A stretch of 64,000 nucleotides of DNA from Eubacteriales bacterium (GTDB taxonomy: Bacteria > Bacillota > Clostridia > Lachnospirales > Lachnospiraceae). The notes beneath the pieces are model-generated. The model had not been told where the DNA came from and made no database searches. It saw only the letters and a program-made list of their open reading frames with translations. Positions 43,747 to 52,426 of the stretch are shown in pieces; positions within the stretch are counted from its first letter, which is position 1, and every line of letters starts with the position of its first letter. The stretch is taken from contig JAUNSV010000007.1 in the NCBI GenBank assembly GCA_030539055.1, positions 1 to 64,000 of the forward strand, read 5' to 3'. The translations under genes and the position numbers were made by a program.

Positions 43747-45165
43747 TTATTCTTTATCTTCAATAACTTTCATACCAAAATTTTCAAATACTGGAATAAG
43801 TAAAAATGCTACTATTCCACTTGTAAATCCACCATTATAGAAATTTAAGAAATTGTACATAAGTGGTGTTGTCATAACAAGAAGTGCATGCATAAATCCT
43901 GCAATAATACCACCTTTAACTCCGTATTTACCAGATACTGGTGCAAGCCCAGATGCGAAGCAAAGACCTACTAAATATCCTTGAGTTGTAAGAGACCACT
44001 TTAGTGAACCAACGGCCCCACATTTAAATGCTATAATAGGAACAAATGATGCTACAGCATATCCTATCATTATTGGAAGCAATGTTCGTGGTTGAGCTCC
44101 GTTAGCAACAAATGCAAACATACAGAATATTGCACCCATTGTTGCACCATTAAAATTAGCTCTTGTAAATCCAAACACACCACTTTCATCAAATTTGATA
44201 CCGCGTATTAATAAATAATAGCACAAAATAAATAATCCATATACTCCAAAATTTATTAAAGTGGTACCCATTCCATATTTTGCTGTGAAATCGGTTTTAT
44301 ATCCAGTAGACATAAATAAATCTTTATATTTACTCCAAGCTTGTTTGTCTAATTTCATACCCCAAATTATACAAATTAAAAATACTACAACACAGAACAA
44401 TGATAAAAATAATTTAAAATTTGTACCTAAGTGTGTATTTGTAGTATTTGGAACTCCTGTAGCTGTATATAAAAGTGAGAACATAAGCATAGCCATAAAA
44501 CCTGCTGCTGGGCCTGCATTATATAGATCGTATCCCTTATGAAAATTAGGTGCATGACCACATATTCCAGGCATCATAAATGCTACAACAATACCTAATG
44601 CTAAAGCTCCAACAAGCCCTAGAACAGTGAAATGAGGAACATAATTTGCATTTATTACACCATCTAAAATTGATTTGTTAATATCACCAGAAAGTGGATA
44701 TCTAAATAATAATTCAGATACAAAAGGTGCTAATGCAGAAGAGAAAAATGCAAAATTTAAACATTTTCCAAACTCAATCTTTTTTACTTTAGAATATATG
44801 TATCCACCAAGAAAAAAAGGTAAGCAATTTAGTGCTGTCATACCAAATGGAGCAAACCCTACATTTAACCAATATGCTGCAACAGAAACTCCATTTGCAT
44901 TTGTTTTAGTTAAATACATCAAAACTACTACTTCTAACCCTACTATTCCACAATTTAAGAATGTAGCAGCCAAACCACCTAATTCAAAATAATCCATAGT
45001 GAATTGTGATGGGTAAGTCCAAATTCTAATAAGTCCAGGTATCATATTGCCAAGGTCTTTGTAAATAAAACCAGCAATAACACCTCCGATAATAAAAGCA
45101 CAAGAAAAAAATAATAGCACCTTTTTTATTATGCTACTATTATCCTGTTGTAAACCGTTATCCAT
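43747..45165 (-). CDS. DUF1576 multipass membrane protein
   Basis: A 472-residue protein with about twelve hydrophobic segments, which I recognise as the DUF1576 family; the function is not established. Two halves each have GLA- and GG-rich helices (e.g. GGLAATFLNCGIVGLE and YLVGLCFASGLAPVSGKYGVKGGIIAG), suggesting an internal duplication like that of transporters. AGGAGG precedes the ATG. It is the first gene before fdhF and divergent from a LysR regulator, so a role in moving formate or another substrate of this pathway is possible, but this is only inferred from position. Confidence 0.78.
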   Translation of the reverse strand: MDNGLQQDNSSIIKKVLLFFSCAFIIGGVIAGFIYKDLGNMIPGLIRIWTYPSQFTMDYFELGGLAATFLNCGIVGLEVVVLMYLTKTNANGVSVAAYWLNVGFAPFGMTALNCLPFFLGGYIYSKVKKIEFGKCLNFAFFSSALAPFVSELLFRYPLSGDINKSILDGVINANYVPHFTVLGLVGALALGIVVAFMMPGICGHAPNFHKGYDLYNAGPAAGFMAMLMFSLLYTATGVPNTTNTHLGTNFKLFLSLFCVVVFLICIIWGMKLDKQAWSKYKDLFMSTGYKTDFTAKYGMGTTLINFGVYGLFILCYYLLIRGIKFDESGVFGFTRANFNGATMGAIFCMFAFVANGAQPRTLLPIMIGYAVASFVPIIAFKCGAVGSLKWSLTTQGYLVGLCFASGLAPVSGKYGVKGGIIAGFMHALLVMTTPLMYNFLNFYNGGFTSGIVAFLLIPVFENFGMKVIEDKE

Positions 45166-45573
45166 AAATCCTCCTCATAATTATTATGGTGTTCTTTAAA
45201 ACAACATCATTATTTTTATATTTTATTTAAAATATACTATTTTTTTAAAAATTTATATATATTTTTATGTTTTATTAACAAAAAAATTTTGATATACTCA
45301 ATTGATTGCACTACACATTACATTTTATTATACTATTTTATTAAAAAAAGTAAATAGATATTGAACAAAAGTATATTGATTTTTTTTATGCACTTATTAA
45401 TTTTTTTTTATACTTATAAATAAATTGTTCATAACTTAGTATTTTTATTGTAAATAATTATTTTTATTGTTTAATATAAGGTACTACTTTATAATTAAAT
45501 TTCCATAAATTCTTTTTCCTTGACTTATATTTATTTTAATTTATAATAAGAATAAAGATATGGAGGAATAGAT
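45166..45573. promoter_or_regulatory. Divergent AT-rich regulatory region between DUF1576 and lysR
   Basis: A 408-bp gene-free stretch, extremely AT-rich with several A and T tracts. On the right it holds the lysR promoter. On the left only a Shine-Dalgarno site for DUF1576 is clear; no confident minus-strand promoter could be picked. LysR-type operators (T-N11-A) cannot be distinguished in such AT-rich sequence. No ORF or tRNA is seen. Confidence 0.5.
45520..45547 (+). promoter_or_regulatory. Promoter of lysR
   Basis: TTGACT at 45520-45525 and TATAAT at 45542-45547, 16 nt apart. Transcript start is expected near 45554, before GGAGGA at 45562-45567. Confidence 0.7.
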
Positions 45574-46488
45574 ATGAATATAAATCAAATTGAATCTTTT
45601 ATAAGAATAGCACAATATGGAAGTTTTTCTGCTGCAGCTAAAATATTATATATTTCTCAACCCACCATATCTCAACAAATAAAAGCATTAGAGGCAGAAG
45701 TTGGAGCAGAATTATTAATACGCTCTGGAAAAAATATTGTTCTTTCAGATGCTGGCAAATGCTATTTTGATTATGCAAAAAAAGTAATCGATAACAATAA
45801 TTTAGGTTTAAGTGCATTGCAAGAGTTTACACACTCTTACAAAGGAGTGTTAAATATTGCTTCTTCTACTGTTCCTGCCCAATACACTCTTCCACAAGTA
45901 ATAGCTGATATGCACACTTCTTATCCTGGTATAAAATACAATATTTCGCAAATGGATTCAGATAAAGTAATAGATACAATAAATGAAGGTATTATAGAAA
46001 TTGGAGTTACATCTTCAATATATAATAATACTAATCTTCAATTTATTCCTTTTTCAGGCGATCATTTTGTGCTTATTGCTCCACGAAATTCTTTCTTTTT
46101 GCAATTCAAAAATAAAAAAATACCTAATGAAATTTTATTTAAACAAAATTATGTTTGGAGACATGAAGGATCAATTGCAAGAAAAACTGGGCTTACATTT
46201 TTAAAAAGCATTGGTTTCAATTTAGATACTATGAATATTGTAGCAGAAGTTCAAACAACAGAGTCAATAATACATGCTGTTTCTTGTGGCTTAGGTCTAT
46301 CTGTACTTAGTAAAGTAGTAGTAGATAATTATGCAAACAAAGATAAGATTTTAGTATTTGATTATGATTCCCAATTGCTCGATAGAACATTTTTTGCTAT
46401 ATTTATAAAACAAAGAATTCTCACTCCAATATCAAAAGCATTTATAGATTTTATAAGTAACAATGATAAAAAATACTTACATAAATAG
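45574..46488 (+). CDS. LysR-family transcriptional regulator
   Basis: A 304-residue LysR-type regulator. The N-terminal winged helix-turn-helix (MNINQIESFIRIAQYGSFSAAAKILYISQPTISQQIKALE) is followed by a linker helix and a periplasmic-binding-fold effector domain (about residues 90-300). GGAGGA lies before the ATG. It is divergent from the DUF1576-fdhF-hydA genes and is the natural candidate to control them in response to a small effector, perhaps formate or a Mo/W signal. The effector cannot be read from sequence. Confidence 0.92.
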   Translation: MNINQIESFIRIAQYGSFSAAAKILYISQPTISQQIKALEAEVGAELLIRSGKNIVLSDAGKCYFDYAKKVIDNNNLGLSALQEFTHSYKGVLNIASSTVPAQYTLPQVIADMHTSYPGIKYNISQMDSDKVIDTINEGIIEIGVTSSIYNNTNLQFIPFSGDHFVLIAPRNSFFLQFKNKKIPNEILFKQNYVWRHEGSIARKTGLTFLKSIGFNLDTMNIVAEVQTTESIIHAVSCGLGLSVLSKVVVDNYANKDKILVFDYDSQLLDRTFFAIFIKQRILTPISKAFIDFISNNDKKYLHK

Positions 46489-46495
46489 AAATATT

Positions 46496-47200
46496 TTATG
46501 TATTACTGTCATATATGTCTTTCAAATACTTTTTTGTTCTACTATAAGAAATCTTATTCTCATCTAGCTTATATGTTTCCAACCATTTAGGTGAAATTTG
46601 TAATCTTCCAGAGTTTGGATTAAATTCTTCAGACCAATTTCTATGGTCTTGCATATGCCCCTCACTAAAATCCACTTCCTCTAATGCATAACACTCTGTT
46701 TTATTTATTGCAATTTTCCTTTCACCATCAGTTGGAGAATCATTAAAGCTATAGTGTGTTTTAAGTATTAGATATGCTTTTTCTTGATCAGGATCTTCTA
46801 CAACATAATCATTATATAAAATGTTTATAGCAGCAACTGCATAGTTATGAGATGTATTTTTTTGAACTTTAATATTTATTAAAAATAAAATATTTTTATA
46901 TTTTGCATAACAATCATAACTTGAATTTAAGGTTGAATTATCATTAGCCAGCTTCGTAATAACTACTTCATTTGGTTCATTTTTGAATTTAGAAGTATAT
47001 ATACTTAATTTTGAAGTAACATATTCTTCCAAAAGAAAACCAATAGCAGTAGAAGTTTCTATACAATTATTTTTATTTGATAATAGATTATAATGCTCTA
47101 ATTCTAATAACAATTCATCACCTGAAACTTGAAATATTGTGTCTAAATATTGCTTGATTTTCTTTTTTACTTCACAGATTGTTTCATAATATTTATTCAT
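46496..47200 (-). CDS. Probable type II restriction endonuclease
   Basis: A 234-residue protein starting at the ATG that overlaps the methyltransferase stop by 8 nt; an upstream TTG start is also open but less likely. I do not recognise the family, but position and size point to the cognate nuclease. A candidate PD-(D/E)xK-like core is YDCYAKYKNILFLINIKVQ (about residues 92-110), with Asp followed by a strand ending in Ile-x-Lys. The recognition site is unknown. It is the last gene of the tkt-methyltransferase run and convergent with lysR. Confidence 0.65.
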   Translation of the reverse strand: MNKYYETICEVKKKIKQYLDTIFQVSGDELLLELEHYNLLSNKNNCIETSTAIGFLLEEYVTSKLSIYTSKFKNEPNEVVITKLANDNSTLNSSYDCYAKYKNILFLINIKVQKNTSHNYAVAAINILYNDYVVEDPDQEKAYLILKTHYSFNDSPTDGERKIAINKTECYALEEVDFSEGHMQDHRNWSEEFNPNSGRLQISPKWLETYKLDENKISYSRTKKYLKDIYDSNT

Positions 47201-48515
47201 TATTGTTTTCTCTTTTTTCAAATGATTTTAAAATGGCAAGCCCTATTGCTTTTCCTAATAAACATGGAACTGCATTTCCTATTTGTACTAATTGCCATTT
47301 TTTTGAACCTTTAAATATAAAATCTTCTGGGAACGATTGCAAAGTTGCGAGTTCTCTTGGCGTCATCACACGATTAAGAATTGGGTGAACATTTACACCA
47401 CCATGATTTTCTTTTACAGTGCAAGATGGCTTATTCCAATCAACTTTTTTCCATGCATCACTATAGTTACCATATAAACTTTTTCCAATGGGAATTTCTT
47501 TTAATCTTTTTTGCATTTCTTTACTTGTTTTTGAAAAAATATGATTGATATCTTTATTCTCTGGCATATTTAAATACTTTTTTAAAACATCACCTACTGT
47601 AACATAATTATCATCATTATAAATTGGGGAAGGATGAAAGTTTTTAATTCCTAATCTATTGCCAATAAAAATAACTCTTCTTCGCTGTTGTGCAACACCA
47701 TAATCAGCACTATTTAATACTGTAACATTAATTTGATATCCTATCTTAATATAATCCGATATTATTTTCTCTTCGATTTTACCACCCATCATTGAGCGTA
47801 AACCCTCTACATTCTCCATTAGCACATAATCAGGTTTAACTCGCTTTACAATTTCTAACATATCAAGATATAAAGAATTTCGTGGGTCAGCAATTATTCT
47901 ATTTCCTGCAATACTAAATCCTTGACAAGGGAATCCACCAGCAATCAGATGAATGTGCTTTCCTTTTACAGAATCAATTAATTCTTTTTTAATTTTTGAA
48001 TCTCTAATGTCTCTATCATTAACATTCTCATCAAATCCTTTTATTTTAGAAAAATTATATTTATAAGTTTCTACTGCTTGTGGCATTATTTCAACAGAAC
48101 CTACTGGTCTCATTCCAGCCATTGTTAATCCACAAGATAGTCCTCCAGCACCTGTAAATAAATCTATAAAATTAAAATCTTTTAATTGCTTATTGTTTTC
48201 CCAAGCATCTATGCTTTTCATTTCTTTTTGTATATTTACAAAGTTTACTACATCGTTTTTTTCATCTATTATCTTTTTACATGAAATTTTTTCTGTTTCA
48301 CTTGTAAATTCTTGATAATCTTTATCAAGTTCATTTTTCCAATTTTCAAAACTTTTTTGATCTATCAAGTATTTATTATTATTTTTTACACTTTTTAACT
48401 TGCCACTTGCTACTTCTCTACGCACAAATTTGACTGATTTATTAATATTCTTTGCTATTTCATCAATTGAATATATTTCTGCTTTGTTATTTGCTTTTTT
48501 AATACAGTTAATCAT
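47193..48515 (-). CDS. C5-cytosine DNA methyltransferase with N-terminal HTH
   Basis: A 440-residue DNA (cytosine-5) methyltransferase. Motif I is FIDLFTGAGGLSCG, motif IV GGFPCQGFS with the catalytic Cys, motif VI MENVEGL, motif VIII QQRRRVIFIG and motif X IGNAVP. The target-recognition region between VIII and IX includes TVKENHGG. The first ~100 residues add an excisionase/MerR-like helix-turn-helix (YSIDEIAKNINKSVKFVRREVASGKL). Such N-terminal domains let M.SsoII-type enzymes repress their own genes, so autoregulation is plausible. It starts 15 nt after transketolase with GGAG in the gap. Confidence 0.93.
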   Translation of the reverse strand: MINCIKKANNKAEIYSIDEIAKNINKSVKFVRREVASGKLKSVKNNNKYLIDQKSFENWKNELDKDYQEFTSETEKISCKKIIDEKNDVVNFVNIQKEMKSIDAWENNKQLKDFNFIDLFTGAGGLSCGLTMAGMRPVGSVEIMPQAVETYKYNFSKIKGFDENVNDRDIRDSKIKKELIDSVKGKHIHLIAGGFPCQGFSIAGNRIIADPRNSLYLDMLEIVKRVKPDYVLMENVEGLRSMMGGKIEEKIISDYIKIGYQINVTVLNSADYGVAQQRRRVIFIGNRLGIKNFHPSPIYNDDNYVTVGDVLKKYLNMPENKDINHIFSKTSKEMQKRLKEIPIGKSLYGNYSDAWKKVDWNKPSCTVKENHGGVNVHPILNRVMTPRELATLQSFPEDFIFKGSKKWQLVQIGNAVPCLLGKAIGLAILKSFEKRENNNE

Positions 48516-48530
48516 TTTTACTCCATTAAA

Positions 48531-49454
48531 TTATAATAATCCAATTGCTACATCTACAATATTTTTTTCTGTTAATCCATAATGTTCAAATAAATCATTA
48601 GGTGTTCCTGATTGACCGAATTTATCATTAATACCTACCATAGCAAATTTACAATTTGATTTTCCAGCTAATACTTCAGCTATTGCAGATCCTAACCCAC
48701 CTATTATACTATGCTCTTCTATACTTACTATTGCTTTACATTTTGAAGCTGATTCTAAAATTATGTCTTTATCTATTGGTTTAATTGTATGCATATTTAT
48801 TACTTTTACACTTATTCCTTTAGTATTCAAATAAGCTGCTGCTTTTAATGCAATAGGAATCATAAGCCCGCAAGAAATAAAACAAATATCCTCTCCCTCT
48901 TTTAATACATTAGCTTTTCCAACAACAAAAGGAGTATCATCATTTGTTACATCCTCACAAACTGGTCTTGCTACTCGAATGTATACTGGCCCTACAATTT
49001 TACTTGCTTCATATACTGCTTTTTCTGTTTCTTTTGGATCACAAGGAACTAATACAGTCATATTGGGAAGCACTCTCATTAAAGCTATATCTTCTATTGA
49101 TTGATGTGAGCCACCATCTTCTCCTACGCTTAATCCTGAATGCGAAAAACCAAATTTTACATTTGCATTTGCATAACATACGCTATTTCTAATTTGTTCA
49201 TATGCTCTTCCAGCTCCAAACAGTGCAAATGTAGAACAAAAAGGAATATATCCTGCATATGAAAAACCTGTAGCCGCACATATCATATTTGTTTCTGCAA
49301 TGCCCATATCAAAAAATCTATCGGGATGTGCTTTTTTAAAAATTGATGTTTGAGTTGCATTTGCTAAGTCTGCATCAAATACTACTATTTTTTTATTTTC
49401 ATCTCCTAGTTTTACTAATGCTTCTCCATAAGCTACTCGTAGTGATTTACTCAT
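48531..49454 (-). CDS. Transketolase, C-terminal subunit
   Basis: The pyrimidine-binding and C-terminal half of a split transketolase, 307 residues. FDADLANATQTS, FFDMGIAETNMICAATGFSYAGYIPF, SVGEDGGSHQSIEDIALMR and the late EEHSIIGGLGSAIAE are typical. With the N-terminal subunit it makes a thiamine-diphosphate enzyme of the pentose phosphate pathway. The coding regions share one base (TAATG type). Confidence 0.94.
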   Translation of the reverse strand: MSKSLRVAYGEALVKLGDENKKIVVFDADLANATQTSIFKKAHPDRFFDMGIAETNMICAATGFSYAGYIPFCSTFALFGAGRAYEQIRNSVCYANANVKFGFSHSGLSVGEDGGSHQSIEDIALMRVLPNMTVLVPCDPKETEKAVYEASKIVGPVYIRVARPVCEDVTNDDTPFVVGKANVLKEGEDICFISCGLMIPIALKAAAYLNTKGISVKVINMHTIKPIDKDIILESASKCKAIVSIEEHSIIGGLGSAIAEVLAGKSNCKFAMVGINDKFGQSGTPNDLFEHYGLTEKNIVDVAIGLL

Positions 49455-50248
49455 TACATAACCTCCTTATGTGCATCCAAGTATTGCTCTTCATTCATTG
49501 CTTTTCCATGCCAGATAGCATTGTTTTCCATAAAAGAAACTCCCTTTCCTTTTATAGTTTTACAATTAATAAACTTTGGTTTATCTACTGTTTTCTTTTT
49601 TAATGCACTAACAATTTCTTCAACATTATGCCCATCTACTTCAAAACATTCAAATCCAAAAGAATCAAACTTTTTTGTAATATTTCCTATAGACATTACT
49701 TCATCATTTGAACCGTCTATTTGCAATCCATTATGATCAAGTATAAATATTAAATTATCCAATTTATAATGACTTGCAGCCATAGCTGCCTCCCAAATCA
49801 TACCCTCATCACATTCGCCATCACCAATTAATGCATAAATATTATATGTACTTTTTTCATATTTTCCTGCCATAGCCATACCTACAGCTATAGAAGCTCC
49901 TTGACCAAGTGAACCAGTATTCACATCTACTCCTGGAGTTTTTTTACAATCTGGGTGTCCTTGCAATATGCTTCCAAATTTCCTAAGTGATTTTAATTCA
50001 TTTTTATCAAAATAACCTTTGTCTGCAAGTATCGCATATAGTGCTGGGCAAGCGTGCCCTTTGCTCAATACAAAACGGTCTCTATTTGGATCTTTTGGAT
50101 TAGTAGGATTTATATTCATAACATAGTAATACAATGCTATTAATATTTCTACACAAGAGAGAGAACCTCCTGGATGACCAGATTTAGCACTATATAAACT
50201 TTCAATAATATCTCTTCTTATTTCTTTTGCTTTTTGTATATTATTCAT
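49454..50248 (-). CDS. Transketolase, N-terminal subunit
   Basis: The thiamine-diphosphate-binding half of split transketolase. SAKSGHPGGSLSCVEIL, FVLSKGHACPALYAIL, GSLGQGASIAVGMA and the GDGECDEGMIWEA motif (Mg-ThDP) are present. The ATG at 50248 (264 residues) has AGAGGA 6 nt upstream and fits the family start; ATGs 5 and 13 codons earlier are less likely. It is driven by a consensus promoter (TTGACA) and heads a run that continues into the restriction-modification genes. Confidence 0.93.
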   Translation of the reverse strand: MNNIQKAKEIRRDIIESLYSAKSGHPGGSLSCVEILIALYYYVMNINPTNPKDPNRDRFVLSKGHACPALYAILADKGYFDKNELKSLRKFGSILQGHPDCKKTPGVDVNTGSLGQGASIAVGMAMAGKYEKSTYNIYALIGDGECDEGMIWEAAMAASHYKLDNLIFILDHNGLQIDGSNDEVMSIGNITKKFDSFGFECFEVDGHNVEEIVSALKKKTVDKPKFINCKTIKGKGVSFMENNAIWHGKAMNEEQYLDAHKEVM

Positions 50249-50277
50249 ATTTTCCTCTTTCATATTGATTTGTTTTA

Positions 50278-50306
50278 ATATTAACAAATATATATTTCTT
50301 TGTCAA
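50278..50306 (-). promoter_or_regulatory. Promoter of the transketolase operon
   Basis: On the minus strand TTGACA (50301-50306) and TAATAT (50278-50283), 17 nt apart. The -35 box directly abuts that of the divergent rluD promoter. Confidence 0.75.
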
Positions 50307-50335
50307 TTGAATAAGAATTAAAAATATGATATAAT
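50307..50335 (+). promoter_or_regulatory. Promoter of the RluD-type gene, near-leaderless
   Basis: TTGAAT at 50307-50312 and TATAAT at 50330-50335, 17 nt apart. The transcript should start near 50342, only about 3 nt before the ATG at 50345. No Shine-Dalgarno site. Confidence 0.7.
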
Positions 50336-50344
50336 AATATAAAT

Positions 50345-51286
50345 ATGAAAAAACCAGCTATTCGAAGAATTAAATATATTATTCCTACAACATTTCAAGG
50401 AAGAACTATTTTAGATTTTTTAAAATCTATTGGTTATTCTAGAAATGTTATTTCTCATCTAAAAGAAACAGTCAATTTAGATGTATATAAAGTACTAAAA
50501 GGCAATGAAGAATTTACATTGGATATTGTAGAATTAAACAATTCAGATAATATAATACCAATTCAAATGCCTATAGATATAATTTATGAGGATGATGATA
50601 TGGTTGTTGTTAATAAAACATCCAATATGCCTACTCATCCATCACATAACAATTTAGAAAATACTCTTGGAAATGCACTTCAATATTATTATCAAGATAG
50701 AAATTTTGTTTATAGACCAATAAATCGCTTAGATAAGGATACGACAGGAATAGTAATTGTAGCAAAAAATATTCTTTCTGCAAACTATCTTTCTAATATG
50801 CTTATTAATTTTCAATTATCAAAAACTTATATAGGTATAGCTAAGGGCAATATTTACAATATTATAAATAAACCAGAAATATTGGGAACACATATTCCAG
50901 TTCACGATTTATCTAGAATTTTAAATGTTTCTTTTGAAGTTAATTTGCCTATTAAAAGAGAAAACTTAGAATCAGTTAGGAGAATCGTTTCTCCCCAAGG
51001 AAGTGAAAAAGCAATAACAAAAGTTATTGCTTTAAAATATAATAGTGAAAAAGATTTATCCTTATGTAAATTTAAATTGTTTACTGGTCGTACTCATCAA
51101 ATAAGAGTTCATATGTGTCATCTAGGCTACCCACTGATTGGTGATTTTTTGTATAATCCAGATTATACATTTATTAATCGACAAGCTCTTCATTGCAATG
51201 AAATATATTTTATACATCCAATTATAGGAAAAATGATTCGTATAATTGCAAAGATGCCAAAGGATATGAAAGATATAAATATTTAA
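50345..51286 (+). CDS. RluA/RluD-family pseudouridine synthase
   Basis: Isomerises uridine in rRNA or tRNA. A short S4-like N-terminus (TILDFLKSIGYSRNVISHLK) precedes the catalytic domain with PINRLDKDTTGIVIVAK (catalytic Asp in RLDKDTTG), SKTYIGIAKG and LFTGRTHQIRVHM. Length 313. An insertion of about 40 residues between the last two motifs (HIPVHDLSRIL...VRRI) is seen. The target base cannot be told. Its stop codon touches the nagA stop codon head-to-head. Confidence 0.92.
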   Translation: MKKPAIRRIKYIIPTTFQGRTILDFLKSIGYSRNVISHLKETVNLDVYKVLKGNEEFTLDIVELNNSDNIIPIQMPIDIIYEDDDMVVVNKTSNMPTHPSHNNLENTLGNALQYYYQDRNFVYRPINRLDKDTTGIVIVAKNILSANYLSNMLINFQLSKTYIGIAKGNIYNIINKPEILGTHIPVHDLSRILNVSFEVNLPIKRENLESVRRIVSPQGSEKAITKVIALKYNSEKDLSLCKFKLFTGRTHQIRVHMCHLGYPLIGDFLYNPDYTFINRQALHCNEIYFIHPIIGKMIRIIAKMPKDMKDINI

Positions 51287-52426
51287 TTATTGTCTATTAA
51301 AAATAATCTTACCTCTTAAGATTATTTTTTGTATATTCATTTTTTCATCTACCAAAATAAAATTAGCAACTTTTCCTATTTCTATTGACCCATACTTATC
51401 ATATACACCAATCTCTTTTGCTGGATTTTTTGTAGCCATAGCTATTGCTATTTCTTTTTTTATTTTGGCTTCTTTTATAGCATATTTCATACAATCATAT
51501 AAATTAGTAATTGATCCTGCTAATGTATTATTTAATAAATAACAAGCATTATTTTTTACAATTACTTTTTGATTTGTAAAATCAAATTCGCCATAATTTA
51601 ACCCTGTTTGTCTTAATGAATCACTAATTATTATTACATTATCTTCTCCGAAAATTTGTAATGCTAATCTAATCATTGGAGAAGAAACATGCACTCCATC
51701 TGTTATTATTTCAACTTTTATATTTTTTTTATCAAAAGCTGCCGATATTATTCCAGGTTTTCTGTGATGAAGAGAGGGCATAGCATTATATAAATGAGTA
51801 ATATGTGATGCTCCATAATTAAATGCTTCAATTGCTTTATCATAATCACAATTAGTATGTGCTAAAGAAACTACTATCTCTTTACTTACTTTTTTTATAA
51901 AATCTTCCGATGGAGAAATTTCTGGTGCTATATCTACGATTTTTATAATATTTCCAGATATATCTTGCAATTCTTTATAAAAATCATAATTTATATCAAT
52001 TAAGTATTTTTCATTTTGTGCTCCTTTTTGTTCTTTTGACAAAAAAGGTCCCTCCATATTTATTCCTAAAAAATCTGCTTCATTTTCTTCTCTTTTTTTA
52101 TTATAAAATAAATTTGCATTTTGCATTATTTTTTTTAATTCGTAAAAAGCTAGGCTCATGCTTGCAATACAAATTCCTGTTACTCCATGAAGAGCTTCAT
52201 ATTTTGATATTTCAGATAATGATTCATTTGTTGCATCACAAAAATCATATCCATTAGCTCCATGAAAATGAATATCAATTAGACCAGGAATAGCATATAA
52301 TCCTGTAGCATCTATTTGTGAATCTTTGAGCGAATCTTCTCCTACAAATAAATCTTCTTTTATATAAATATTATCTATATAAAAATTATTATCTTCTTTA
52401 AATACAAAAGCATTTTTGAATATCAT
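51287..52426 (-). CDS. nagA: N-acetylglucosamine-6-phosphate deacetylase NagA
   Basis: Removes the acetyl group from GlcNAc-6-P, an amidohydrolase with a TIM barrel. DIHFHGANGYDF, NMEGPFLSKEQKGAQN (metal Glu), SLAHTNCDYDKA, ASHITHLYNAMPSLHHRKPG and ISDSLRQTG (catalytic Asp) are clear. Length 379. It is the last gene of the PTS operon and receives the product of MurQ, feeding glucosamine-6-P to central metabolism; nagB is not in the window. Its final 14 codons contain a symmetrical hairpin. Its ATG overlaps the IIA stop by one base. Confidence 0.95.
   Translation of the reverse strand: MIFKNAFVFKEDNNFYIDNIYIKEDLFVGEDSLKDSQIDATGLYAIPGLIDIHFHGANGYDFCDATNESLSEISKYEALHGVTGICIASMSLAFYELKKIMQNANLFYNKKREENEADFLGINMEGPFLSKEQKGAQNEKYLIDINYDFYKELQDISGNIIKIVDIAPEISPSEDFIKKVSKEIVVSLAHTNCDYDKAIEAFNYGASHITHLYNAMPSLHHRKPGIISAAFDKKNIKVEIITDGVHVSSPMIRLALQIFGEDNVIIISDSLRQTGLNYGEFDFTNQKVIVKNNACYLLNNTLAGSITNLYDCMKYAIKEAKIKKEIAIAMATKNPAKEIGVYDKYGSIEIGKVANFILVDEKMNIQKIILRGKIIFNRQ
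51299..51330 (+). terminator. Symmetrical terminator inside the nagA 3' end
   Basis: A 13-bp stem (51299-51311 with 51317-51329, loop CCTCT) ends in a T run to 51330 on the plus strand, 13 nt after the rluD stop. Being nearly palindromic, it also reads as a terminator on the minus strand, but there it lies before the nagA stop codon. Confidence 0.8.

Noticed and set aside
46478-46502. Hairpin between lysR and the restriction gene as terminator
   Set aside because: The AT-only stem has a bulge and no T run on either strand; too weak to call.
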